This document shows positions 1 through 10,619 of a stretch of DNA of 64,000 bases, piece by piece. Origin of the DNA: Gemmatimonadota bacterium (GTDB lineage: Bacteria; Gemmatimonadota; Gemmatimonadetes; Longimicrobiales; Gaopeijiaceae); NCBI GenBank assembly GCA_028875075.1, contig JAPPGF010000012.1, positions 62,461-126,460 on the forward strand. The letters run 5' to 3'. The stretch's first letter is position 1. Each line of letters begins with the position of its first letter. The translations under genes and the position numbers were made by a program. The notes under the pieces are model-generated. The model saw nothing but the letters and a program-made list of their open reading frames with translations, did no database searches and was not told the DNA's origin.

Positions 1-2137
<2,137 letters not shown>

Positions 2138-2178
2138 GCGGAGGGCCCCCTCAAGTGCGACCCGGGGACCGGGCGGTG

Positions 2179-3840
2179 CTACGAAGGCTCCGATCGGCGG
2201 AGGACTTTGGATAGCGGCACGCCCACGCCGAGAGCGGACGTGATGGCCAGATAGGATACCCCGAAGACGGTGGCCGTTCCTGCCGCAACGAGCGGCCACG
2301 TGAATGGGGACTCGGGGCCCAACAGCTGGGCCGCCAGTCCAGACCGGGCCGGAAGGACGGAGCCGAGCGTAGCCTTGGCCGTGATGCCCAACGCGGCTGC
2401 GGCCAGAGCGGCTGTGGTGATGCGCCGCACTCGGCCTGCCCCGGGCCGGTGAGGCCCGAGCGCCCGGTTCAGCCGGCGATGCAGGAGCACGCTCTCGAGC
2501 CATGCCCCCGCGCTTGCACCGAGCGCGAGCCCGACGGCGCCGAGCCTCAGGCCATCGACCTCGACACGATCAAGCGGGAACATCAGCGCCACGCCGATGG
2601 CGAGAGATGCGGCAACGCGCAGGTAGGCGACCCGCGCCGGGGTACCGGTGTCACGGAGAGCGTAGAAGGCGGACGACAGGACGCGCGAGCGTGACGATCG
2701 GGCGATGCCCAGCGTGTAGGCGCCGAGCACGGCGTAGACCGCGACCGTGTCGGGGCGATCGAATTCGCCGCGCTCAAGCAGCGCGGCAACGAACACGTCG
2801 CCGAGCGTCAGGTACGCGAGCGCCGAGGGGATCAGGAGGAACGAGATCCTCTCAAGCGCGCGCCGGACCCGGTCGCCTGCCGCCTCCAGGTTCCCTGCTC
2901 CGCTACGGGAGAGCTCAGGCAGCTCGGACGCCGCGATCGACATCGCGAACAGCGAGATGGGCAGCAAGTATAGCGTCTGGCCGTAGCGGAGCATCGAGAC
3001 CGCCCCGTCAACCAAGAGCCCCGCCAGGACGATGTCGAGCAGCCCTGAGACATTCACGACCCCGCGTGCGGCCACCACCGGTATGAACGCGCGCAGGGCG
3101 TCGCGCACTCCGGCCACCCGCCGGCTGACCGAGAGCCTGAAGTGGCGGAGCACGGGGACAACCCAGGGAAGCATCACCGCGAATTGGAGCGCGCCCCCGG
3201 CGAGCGCCCCGAGCGCGAGCGCCGCCGCGAGATCCGCGTCGCGCCCCTGCGCGTTCCATCCGAGCACGGTGCCGAACGTGACAAGCGCGGTCACCATCGC
3301 GAGATTCCACAGCACAGGGGCAACATAGCTGACGAAGAAGCGCCGATGGCTGTTGAGGATCCCGAGCGCCCAGGCCGATACGGCCAGGACGGCGGCCATA
3401 GGGAACAGGATCCGGATCAGACGGACCGTGAGCGCCTGCTTCTCCTCCGTCCAGAGCGGGTAGAGCGTCTCGACGATCCAGGGCGCTAGCAGCAGGCCGA
3501 GCAGTCCGGCACCGAAGGCGACGACGCTCACGATGCCGAGCGCGGCTCCGGCGAAGCGGCCTGCCTCCTCCTCCCGGCCTTCCTCTAGGAAGCGCGCGTA
3601 CACGGGCACGAACGATGCCGAGAGGGTGCCTTCACCCAGAAGGTTCTGGATGACGTTGGGGGTGCGGAGCGCCGCGCCCCACGCGTCCGCGACCGCCGAG
3701 TTGCCGAAGTAGAACGAGAACACCATCTCGCGGACGACGCCTGCGACCCGGCTCAAAAAGATGCCCGCGCCAACCAGCCAGGCCGCGCGGGCTCCCCCTC
3801 CCCCCTTGCGGGTCGGGGCTGATTCAGTCGCTCCGCTCAC
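2179..3840 (-). CDS. murJ: Lipid II flippase MurJ
   Basis: This is an integral membrane protein of the MVF (MviN/MurJ) family that flips lipid-linked peptidoglycan precursor across the inner membrane. The 553 residues show the alternating hydrophobic stretches of a 14-helix MOP-superfamily transporter. Family motifs near the N-terminus include FLSRVAGVVREM, NSAVADAW and GEGTLSASFVPV. The charged N-terminal tail is followed directly by the first membrane segment. The start codon lies inside the 3' end of the upstream small gene, an overlap of 17 bases, suggesting coupled translation. The stop is TAG, one of several genuine amber stops in this region. Confidence 0.96.
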   Translation of the reverse strand: MSGATESAPTRKGGGGARAAWLVGAGIFLSRVAGVVREMVFSFYFGNSAVADAWGAALRTPNVIQNLLGEGTLSASFVPVYARFLEEGREEEAGRFAGAALGIVSVVAFGAGLLGLLLAPWIVETLYPLWTEEKQALTVRLIRILFPMAAVLAVSAWALGILNSHRRFFVSYVAPVLWNLAMVTALVTFGTVLGWNAQGRDADLAAALALGALAGGALQFAVMLPWVVPVLRHFRLSVSRRVAGVRDALRAFIPVVAARGVVNVSGLLDIVLAGLLVDGAVSMLRYGQTLYLLPISLFAMSIAASELPELSRSGAGNLEAAGDRVRRALERISFLLIPSALAYLTLGDVFVAALLERGEFDRPDTVAVYAVLGAYTLGIARSSRSRVLSSAFYALRDTGTPARVAYLRVAASLAIGVALMFPLDRVEVDGLRLGAVGLALGASAGAWLESVLLHRRLNRALGPHRPGAGRVRRITTAALAAAALGITAKATLGSVLPARSGLAAQLLGPESPFTWPLVAAGTATVFGVSYLAITSALGVGVPLSKVLRRSEPS

Positions 3841-4105
3841 CCTTGCCCAGCACAGGACGCTCCCCGGTCCGCCCCTCGAGGAGCTGGTTCATGAACCGGC
3901 TCTCTTCATCGAGCCGCCGCACCTCCGCGTTAAGTCGTTCCACCTCGTTCTCGAGGAACGCGAGCCGCTCGGCATAGGGGCCGCCGGGCGATCCGATGTC
4001 GCGGCGTTCGAGCCGTGCCGCGAGAGCACGGCCCAATTGGGAGTCGAGCACGATGGCGAGGATGGGGACAAGCAGGACCAGGACGGCCAGCAGGAACCAA
4101 GTCAT
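3824..4105 (-). CDS. Small single-pass membrane protein with coiled coil
   Basis: This 93-residue protein is not a family I recognise. It begins with a strongly hydrophobic segment of about 20 residues (MTWFLLAVLVLLVPILAIVL), most likely a membrane anchor. A charged, leucine-spaced helix follows at about 45-75 (ERLAFLENEVERLNAEVRRL), which looks like a short coiled coil. The architecture recalls PspB-type small envelope proteins, but I see no specific signature. It starts 9 bases after the stop of bshC and overlaps the start of murJ by 17 bases, so it is almost certainly translated together with the flippase. A role near MurJ is only a contextual guess. Confidence 0.7.
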   Translation of the reverse strand: MTWFLLAVLVLLVPILAIVLDSQLGRALAARLERRDIGSPGGPYAERLAFLENEVERLNAEVRRLDEESRFMNQLLEGRTGERPVLGKGERSD

Positions 4106-4114
4106 TGGCCAAGT

Positions 4115-5755
4115 CTACTCAGGGGTAGCGGAGGACGCCACGTAGTCTGCTGGCCCAGGAGCGGGCAAGTTGCGGGCGAAGTGTTCGAGGAGCTCTTCGA
4201 GCAGCGACGGACCATAGCGGACGAGATAGTAGAGTGGGCTCGTCACTCGCTCCTGCGGGGCTCCGCGCGGGAACAGGTGCACCCTGGCCTTCTCCAGCTG
4301 CCGGAGGCGCGTCTCGTTCCTGCGCTTGACTGCCTGCAGGATCTTGCGCTCCGTGCCGCGGAGCGCTGCCAGGGTCACACTCCGGGCGTGACTGACGGGC
4401 CCCGCCAGTGTCGGGTCGACCGGACGCGAGGCCTCGACCAGCTCGGCGGTTCCCCGATCCAGCGCCGTGCGGAGCTCCGCCAGCGCTCGCGTCACGGGCT
4501 CGGGCATTTCCTCCCTGGCCAGCCGCGCCATGAGCTCGTGGACGGGATGTGCGAGTGATGCAACATCCAGGTCAAGATTGTCGAGGGCTTTGGCGACCTT
4601 GCCCTCGACTAGCGTGACGGAAAAGCGCGGGAAGACCAGCGGCTGAGGGGTAGCGTGGCTCGCGAAGAGTGGCGCTAACTGGGCGTGGTAGGCCGTCTCG
4701 CCCGGTCCCGTGACGAAGCCGAGGGTCGGCAGCACCGACGCCTCGACCACGGGCCGGAGCAGCACGTTGGGGCTGATCGTGGAGGGCTCACTGCGGAGCC
4801 GCGCGAACAGATCATCCATAGGGAGCGGGGTGTCGCTCTTGCGCAACCGGAACACTTCGCCGTTCCGGTAGAGGCGCTCGCGGCCCGCCGGACCTTCCAC
4901 GAAGAGGTTCACCCCCTCCTCCAGGATAGGCACCTGGAGAGGCCAGCCCGAAGCGTGCAGCTCGGCCCCTCGGGCAGCCAGTCCGGCCTCGTGCGCGCCC
5001 GCCCCTCGGAGTTCGGCCTCAAGCACGGGGACCGACCGGCGCTTGAGCACCGGATCGGCGGCATCCAAGAACGCGACGCCGTGATCCCCGAGCAGGCTGC
5101 CCAGCGTCGTCCGAACGCCGTCGTTGATCGTGACCCCTGGCCGCCAGGTTTCTCTGAGCACGTCAAGATACTCGGACGTGAATTCCGTTTGTGGAAGCAG
5201 CCCGGCGAATTCATCTAGGGCTGATTCGACACCGGTTCCGAGCGGCAGCCGATGCAGAGGCTGTGCGCCCGCGCCCGCCGGTTCGGGCAAGCTCACGCGA
5301 TGCAGCTCATTGTCCGCACCGACCAGATCCACGTGGTCGACCTCTGCCCAGTCGTGATCCTCCGAAGCCACCCAGAAGACGGGCACGACCGGCACGGCGA
5401 GCAGGCCCTCGAGCCAGCGTGCGAGGGCGACCGTGCTCAGCGCCTTGAGCAGCGTGTAGCCCGGTCCGGTGAAGAGTCCGGGCTGCTGGCCTGTGCTGAC
5501 CATGAACCCATCGCCCGCGGCGACTCGCCGGAGCTTCTCCCGGGTCGCCCGAGCGGGCGCGTCCAACAACTCCACGCTACGAGCGCGCGCGTCCGGGGTG
5601 AAGCACTCGGCCACCTCCCGAGCGCGTGTACGCCATGCATCTGGATCCTGCCAGTTGCCGGCATACCAGCGCAGCGCGTTCGGCTCCCCGCGGGCATACG
5701 CACCCCCGAGGCCGGTCCACGGACGTCCCACCTGGACCTCCAGCCTCGACGCCAT
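4115..5755 (-). CDS. bshC: Bacillithiol biosynthesis cysteine-adding enzyme BshC
   Basis: BshC is the putative ligase that attaches cysteine to glucosamine-malate in the last step of bacillithiol synthesis, giving the low-molecular-weight thiol used in place of glutathione. The 546-residue protein carries the family signatures STGQQPGLFTGP (residues 87-98) and FWVASEDHDW (127-136), which form the nucleotide-binding core. A helical coiled-coil segment with many charged residues lies near the C-terminus, as in the family. Its ATG overlaps the TGA of rlmH (TGATG), indicating coupling. The stop is TAG. The partner genes bshA and bshB are not in this window. Confidence 0.93.
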   Translation of the reverse strand: MASRLEVQVGRPWTGLGGAYARGEPNALRWYAGNWQDPDAWRTRAREVAECFTPDARARSVELLDAPARATREKLRRVAAGDGFMVSTGQQPGLFTGPGYTLLKALSTVALARWLEGLLAVPVVPVFWVASEDHDWAEVDHVDLVGADNELHRVSLPEPAGAGAQPLHRLPLGTGVESALDEFAGLLPQTEFTSEYLDVLRETWRPGVTINDGVRTTLGSLLGDHGVAFLDAADPVLKRRSVPVLEAELRGAGAHEAGLAARGAELHASGWPLQVPILEEGVNLFVEGPAGRERLYRNGEVFRLRKSDTPLPMDDLFARLRSEPSTISPNVLLRPVVEASVLPTLGFVTGPGETAYHAQLAPLFASHATPQPLVFPRFSVTLVEGKVAKALDNLDLDVASLAHPVHELMARLAREEMPEPVTRALAELRTALDRGTAELVEASRPVDPTLAGPVSHARSVTLAALRGTERKILQAVKRRNETRLRQLEKARVHLFPRGAPQERVTSPLYYLVRYGPSLLEELLEHFARNLPAPGPADYVASSATPE

Positions 5756-6222
5756 CAGGTACCCTTGTGGTAGGGCTCGCCGCGGAGGATCGTACCAGCC
5801 CGGTAGAGTTGTTCGGCCAGCACCAGCCGAGCGATGTCGTGCGGCAGCGTCATCGGCGAGAGCGTGAGCTGCCGCGCGTTGGCGAGGACCGTGGCACTCA
5901 GGCCGAAAGCGCCGCCTACCACGAAGACTAGGTCCTTCGAGTTGAGCGCGTGGTCTTCCAAGTAGGACGTGAACGCACGAGAGCCGAGGGGCTGGCCGCC
6001 CCGAGTGAGGGCGACAAGCTTCGCCCCTGGCGGGGTGCGGGCCAGAATGCGCGCCTCCTCGGCGTGCAGGACCGATTCCGGTTCGCGGCGGCCGCTCCCC
6101 GCCCCGGAGTCCACCTCGACCGTCTCGAGTTTCCAGTACCGACGGGCGCGCTCCTCGTATTCGCGCAATGCCTCGGCCAGCGAACCCCGCACGCGTCCGA
6201 CCGCCACGAGCGTGATCTTCAC
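5755..6222 (-). CDS. rlmH: 23S rRNA (pseudouridine-1915-N3)-methyltransferase RlmH
   Basis: RlmH is a SPOUT-class methyltransferase that methylates pseudouridine 1915 in helix 69 of 23S rRNA, using S-adenosylmethionine. The 155-residue length matches the family. The C-terminal trefoil-knot motifs are all visible: FVVGGAFGL, SPMTLPHDIARL, EQLYRA and PYHKGT at the end. I chose the GTG at 6222 (MKITLVAVG), which gives the typical N-terminus; it lies two bases after the nadB stop. Its own stop overlaps the bshC start. Confidence 0.95.
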   Translation of the reverse strand: MKITLVAVGRVRGSLAEALREYEERARRYWKLETVEVDSGAGSGRREPESVLHAEEARILARTPPGAKLVALTRGGQPLGSRAFTSYLEDHALNSKDLVFVVGGAFGLSATVLANARQLTLSPMTLPHDIARLVLAEQLYRAGTILRGEPYHKGT

Positions 6223-6224
6223 GG

Positions 6225-7703
6225 TCAGCGGATCCGTACGACCGTGTCGTGCAGGAACCGTTCGCTGCCGCGCCACGGATGGTCGGCGTTCTGATGGAGC
6301 CCGCGGCTCTCGCGCCTGAGCCGCGCGCAGCGGACGATCAGAGTCGAGGTCTCCAGCAGGTTGCGTAGCTCTGTCGAGGCTGCGGTCCAGCAAGCGTGCC
6401 GCCAGCGGTCCTCGTGCTTCGAGCGGAGCCGCTCGAGCTCCTCGTCCGCCCGTCGCAGCCGGGTATCACTGCGCATGATGCCGACCTGCTCCCACATGAG
6501 CTCGCGCACGCGGTAGCGGTCCCGTGCCAGCTCCGCCTCGTCGGGTGCAGGCCCGCCGTGGTCGGGTCCGTCCACGGCTCTCGGCTCGGTGCCCGCTCCG
6601 GCGACCCACTCCTCACCGACCGTCGGCGGCGTGTTGACCAGGCTTCGACCGAGGGCCTGAGCGGCGCGGTGGCTGAAGACGACGGCCTCCAGCAGCGAGT
6701 TGGACGCGAGACGGTTGGCACCGTGGACCCCCGTGCGGGCGACTTCACCCGCAGCGTACGAGCCGGGAAGCGAGGTGGCTCCATCGCCGTCCGTCAAGAC
6801 CCCGCCACAGACGTAGTGTGCCGCAGGCACGACGGGGATGCCGCGACCGAAAGGGTCTACGCCGCGGCTGCGGCATCCGGCCAGAGTGTCGGGGAAGCGC
6901 CGCTCGAGGTGGGCGTGGGGGATCGGAGACACGTCAAGCAGCACGTGGCTGTCTCCGCTCTCCTTGAGTACGCGGTCGATCGTGAGCGCGACGATGTCGC
7001 GCGGCGCGAGCGAGCCCAGTGGGTGGTGGCGCTCCATGAACGCGTCGCCGTCGACGCGGCGCAGGACGGCGCCCTCTCCCCTGAGCGCCTCCGAGACCAG
7101 GAAGACCGGGTCCTCGGTCGGGTGGTGCGCTGTGGGGTGGAACTGGATGAACTCCATGTTCGCTATGCGCGCCCCTGCCCGGTGCGCCATGGCGACCCCG
7201 TCGCCCGTGGCGATCGACGGGTTCGTCGTGTGCCTGTAGGCCTGTCCGCAGCCACCCGTGGCCAGTAGCGTGGCGCGGGCGCGGACCCGCACCAGAACGT
7301 CGCGGCGGTGATCGAGCGCCACGACACCGCGACAGACGGGGTGGTCGCTAGCTGGGCTTTCGGCAAGCAGCAAGTCAACCCCCAGGTGATCTTCGAGCAC
7401 CCGCGCACGCGCCTAGGCTGCTACTGCATCCAGCAGAGCGGTCTCGATGGCGCGACCCGTCCGATCTCCGGCATGCGCGATCCGGCGCCGCGAGTGTCCG
7501 CCCTCGCGACCCAAGGCCAGCAGGCCGCCCTCCCCCAAGTCGAACGACGTACCCCGGGCCATGAGCTCGCGAACCCGCTCGGGCCCCTCACGCACCAGGG
7601 TCTCCACGGCCCACCGGTGACAGAGGCCCGCCCCGGCCACCAGGGTGTCACGCAGGTGGTGTTCCAAGTCATCGTCGGAGCCCAACACTGCTGCAATAGG
7701 TCC
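6225..7703 (-). pseudogene. nadB: L-aspartate oxidase, N-terminally deleted and interrupted by an amber codon
   Basis: NadB is the FAD enzyme that oxidises aspartate to iminoaspartate for de novo NAD synthesis. Nearly all of the protein after the FAD-binding Rossmann motif is recognisable in one frame: DTLVAGAGLC, EGGHSRRRI, EFIQFHPTA, PAAHYVCGG, GANRLASNSLLE and the C-terminal ESRGLHQNADHP. Two lesions make it non-functional as written. Homology begins abruptly at IAAVLGS around 7700, right after the lpxK stop, so about the first 45 residues with the GxGxxG motif are missing. A TAG at 7415-7413 interrupts the frame in LLDAVAA-stop-ARARVLE. No frameshift is seen elsewhere, so decay is recent, or one or both lesions are assembly errors. 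The remaining stop lies two bases before rlmH. Confidence 0.85.
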
Positions 7704-7704
7704 G

Positions 7705-8688
7705 TCATCGGGCTTTCTCCTGGGGCTCCCCGCCAGCGGCGCGCAGTAGCGCACCCTCGAGTTCGTCCGCGCCCCGCTCCAGCTCGACCCCGAGCGCGAG
7801 CACGCGCGTGTCAGGAAGCGCCCGGGCGTAGGTCCGGAGCTTGACGGCATCCTTCTCGGTCACCACTACAGTGCGCCCTGCCGCGTGCTGGCCGATCCGC
7901 TCCGCGTCCGCGCGCCCGTAGCGGTGATGATCCGCGAAAGGGAGCAGCTCAACACGCCCTTCGAGCGCGCGTCCGAGCAGTGCCGAGAATGCCTCCGGTC
8001 CGGCGACGCCGGCCACCGCGAGCACGTCCCCGGAAGGGGCCTCGGCCGGCTGCCCCTCAAGATCCTGCCAGCCTCTGGGCGTGAGACGCGCGTGGGCGAT
8101 CCCCGCGTGTGGGGCCCTAGCCCGCGCCGCGGCCTCTACGAGCGCCACCGTGGCTCGTGAGGCGACCCGCCTCGTCACGATGATCCAGTCGGCGCGCCCG
8201 AGCGCACCGGGTGTTTCTCGGTAGGGCCCGCGCGGGAGCGTCGGACCCGGGAAGCGCTGCTCCGCGGCCAGGAGCACGAGGTCCAGATCCCGCGCGAGGC
8301 GAAGGTGCTGGAAACCGTCGTCGAGCACGACCACGTCCGCCCGCTCGTCAGCCGCTGCTCGGGCGGCCCGCAGCCGGTTGCGGCAGACGTGGACACTGGC
8401 CTCCGGATTCCACCGGGCATGCAGGAGGGACTCGTCCCCGCCATCGCCACGCGTCGCCACGGCGGGCCGATACCCAGCCTTCACTAAGACACGCACGAGC
8501 CAGCCGACGAGCGGTGTCTTGCCGGTCCCCCCCACGGTGAGGTTGCCTACCGAGACTACGGGCAGCGGCGCCGCACGGGCCTCGAAAACCCCTCGCCGGT
8601 GCGCCGCCGCCCGTCCGAGGGTGGCCGCCCGGAAGCAGAGCTCAAGGGGAAGCGTAGCGACCGACAGCGCGTACCCAGCGGGGCCCAT
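7705..8688 (-). CDS. lpxK: Tetraacyldisaccharide 4'-kinase LpxK
   Basis: LpxK phosphorylates the 4' position of the lipid A disaccharide at the inner membrane. The protein shows the P-loop GGTGKTP with the preceding VVSVGNLTV, plus VVLDDGFQHLRLARDLD, LPRGPYRE and VVTEKDAVKL. The segment between the P-loop and DDGFQH is short, probably a lineage feature. The ATG at 8688 is the first standard start. However, the frame extends upstream through AALRRWWQGD, a typical LpxK N-terminus, to a CTG at 8736. That CTG has an AGGAG seven bases ahead and overlaps the stop of the acyltransferase gene, so the true protein may be 16 residues longer. The nadB remnant begins immediately downstream. Confidence 0.93.
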   Translation of the reverse strand: MGPAGYALSVATLPLELCFRAATLGRAAAHRRGVFEARAAPLPVVSVGNLTVGGTGKTPLVGWLVRVLVKAGYRPAVATRGDGGDESLLHARWNPEASVHVCRNRLRAARAAADERADVVVLDDGFQHLRLARDLDLVLLAAEQRFPGPTLPRGPYRETPGALGRADWIIVTRRVASRATVALVEAAARARAPHAGIAHARLTPRGWQDLEGQPAEAPSGDVLAVAGVAGPEAFSALLGRALEGRVELLPFADHHRYGRADAERIGQHAAGRTVVVTEKDAVKLRTYARALPDTRVLALGVELERGADELEGALLRAAGGEPQEKAR

Positions 8689-8732
8689 ATCGCCCTGCCA
8701 CCAGCGGCGCAGAGCCGCCTCTGCAGCGGATC

Positions 8733-9431
8733 TCAGGGCAGAACTCCTGGTTTAGTTCGGCCGCCCCCCGGGAGAGGTTCAGAGCACCGGGAACTCAGTC
8801 GTTCGAGCTCGTGGCCGAGCTCCCGTGCGGTATCTTCCCGCGTCTCCCGCCCGGCGTCCGGCGCGAGCCGCCTGGGCTCGCCGTAAGCGATCCGGACAAC
8901 CGAGAACGGCCGGGGCACCATGAAACTGTCCCAGGACGGCAGGCGCCACTGGGCGCTCGCACCGACCGCGATAGGCACGAGCGGGAGCCCGACGGCCTGG
9001 GCGACCAGCAGGGCGCCGGGCTTGAACGCTCGTGCAGGCCCTCGGGGGCCGTCGACGGTCAGGGCCAGATCGCGGCCCGCACGGGCCGCTCGGATCAGCC
9101 CCTTGAGCCCCCCGACGCCGCCGCGCGTGCTTGATCCCCGCACGGTGCTGAAACCGATTCGCTCGATCACGCGGCTGATGTACTCGCCGTCGGCGTGCTC
9201 GCTCACGAGAACCACGATTCCCGTCCCGCGGTGTCGATGGATCAGCGGAAGTAGGTGTCCGTGCCACACGACGAAGATCACGGGAGTGCGCTCGCGTCGA
9301 AATCGCAAGAAGCTCTCCTCGGCCTCTGCGCGGATGCGGACGGTCGCGAAGAGCCCCCGGAGTAGGCCTTGCCCGAGCAGGCCGGCGGCGCGGAAGCGCG
9401 CCTCGCCGACCAGGGCTGGGAGGCGGCTCAC
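8733..9431 (-). CDS. Lysophospholipid acyltransferase family protein (DUF374)
   Basis: This 232-residue protein belongs to the DUF374 branch of the LPLAT acyltransferases. Visible motifs are FVVWHGHLLPL (the HxxxxD-like region), VSEHADGEYI, RGSSTRGG and LTVDGPRGP. Relatives are found in lipid A clusters and are thought to add acyl chains to lipid A precursors or to handle Kdo-lipid substrates, but no exact reaction can be assigned. Its GTG start overlaps the lpxB stop (GTGA). The gene sits between lpxB and lpxK, which supports a lipid A role. No classical LpxL/LpxM is visible in the window, so it is a candidate for a late acylation step. Confidence 0.85.
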   Translation of the reverse strand: MSRLPALVGEARFRAAGLLGQGLLRGLFATVRIRAEAEESFLRFRRERTPVIFVVWHGHLLPLIHRHRGTGIVVLVSEHADGEYISRVIERIGFSTVRGSSTRGGVGGLKGLIRAARAGRDLALTVDGPRGPARAFKPGALLVAQAVGLPLVPIAVGASAQWRLPSWDSFMVPRPFSVVRIAYGEPRRLAPDAGRETREDTARELGHELERLSSRCSEPLPGGGRTKPGVLP

Positions 9432-10582
9432 CCGGAACCCCCCGGCCGTGCTCGCCGCCGCTCGTCCAGCAGCTCGACCGCCAAGTCGGCCACCCGTCCT
9501 GACGCGCCCGGAGTGCCCAGGGCCGCCCGTATGCGGGCCAGCCCGGCCAGGACACGTCGGCGTTCGGGGCTCGCTGAATCAAGGAGCGGGAGGAGCTCGG
9601 CGGCCAGTAGGTCAGGCGTGGCCGCTTTCTGCAGCAGTTCAGGCACGACGCGTTGTCCCGAGACCAGGTTGGCCAGGGCAACGTGGGGGACGCGTACTAG
9701 GCGCTGGGCCAAGGCCCACGTGAGCGGGTGCGTGCGGTACGCCATTACGAAGGGAGCGCCGGCGAGCGCCGCCTCCAACGTGCCGGTGCCGGACTTGACC
9801 AGCGCGGCGTCAGCGTGAGCGAGCAGCGCGCGCGTATCGGTGGTGACCGGAACTCCCAGCCCGTCGAGGGCTTCATCGGGCAGCGACGTTGAGCGCGCCA
9901 ACACCGGCGCGACGTCCGGACGTTCCTCCTGGACCCGGCGGGCCGCCGCTAGGAACGGAGCGACGTGGTGGTCGAGCTCCTGCATGCGCGAGCCCGGCAG
10001 GAGTGCGAGCAGGCGCCGGGCGGGGTCAACCCCCAATCGGCATGCCAGCGTCTCACGCCGAACGTCGGGCACCCCCAGCTCAAGCAGCGGGTGCCCGACG
10101 AAGCGGGCGTTCACGCCGGCGGCCTGGAGCAGTGCCTCCTCGAACGGCAGCACGACGGCGACCCGGTCAGTGTCCCGGGCGAGCCTTCGCGTACGACCCG
10201 CCTTCCAGGCCCACACCTGAGGGGCGATGTAGTAGAGCACGGGGATCCCGCGCTGGTGGGCGAGACGTGCTATGCGCAGGTTGAAGCCCGGATAGTCGAC
10301 CGGGACCACGAGGTCGACCCCACCGGCATCAAGCAGGGCAGCGAGGCGGCGCTCGAGGCTGTGGAAGAAGCGCAGGTGAGCAAGCACCTCCACGAAGCCC
10401 ATTACCGCCAGTCGGTCGAGGCCCTCCATGAGCTCGACCCCGGCGCCAGCCATGTGCGGCCCGCCGAGCCCCGCGAGACGTACGCCCGGCAGACGTTCTC
10501 GGAGCGCGCGGGCAAACAGGGCCGCATGCTCATCGCCCGAAGCCTCGCCCGCAAGCAGAAGGATCGTAGGAGACGCGCTCAC
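9428..10582 (-). CDS. lpxB: Lipid-A-disaccharide synthase LpxB
   Basis: LpxB is a GT-B glycosyltransferase that joins UDP-2,3-diacylglucosamine and lipid X to form the lipid A disaccharide. The 384-residue protein begins with the family hallmark LLLAGEASGDEH, followed by GLGGPHMAGAGVEL, VPVDYPGFNLRIA, YYIAPQVWAWK and LLPGSRMQEL. Near the end is the donor-site KSGTGTLEAALAG. The GTG at 10582 is preferred because it sits just ahead of this motif and has a GAGG six bases upstream; an earlier in-frame start would overlap the preceding gene. Upstream is the GnnA-like gene (37-base gap); downstream the DUF374 gene overlaps. Confidence 0.96.
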   Translation of the reverse strand: MSASPTILLLAGEASGDEHAALFARALRERLPGVRLAGLGGPHMAGAGVELMEGLDRLAVMGFVEVLAHLRFFHSLERRLAALLDAGGVDLVVPVDYPGFNLRIARLAHQRGIPVLYYIAPQVWAWKAGRTRRLARDTDRVAVVLPFEEALLQAAGVNARFVGHPLLELGVPDVRRETLACRLGVDPARRLLALLPGSRMQELDHHVAPFLAAARRVQEERPDVAPVLARSTSLPDEALDGLGVPVTTDTRALLAHADAALVKSGTGTLEAALAGAPFVMAYRTHPLTWALAQRLVRVPHVALANLVSGQRVVPELLQKAATPDLLAAELLPLLDSASPERRRVLAGLARIRAALGTPGASGRVADLAVELLDERRRARPGGSG

Positions 10583-10619
10583 TAGAGGCCTCAGGCCGCG
10601 CGGCGGTTCGGGGCGCAAC

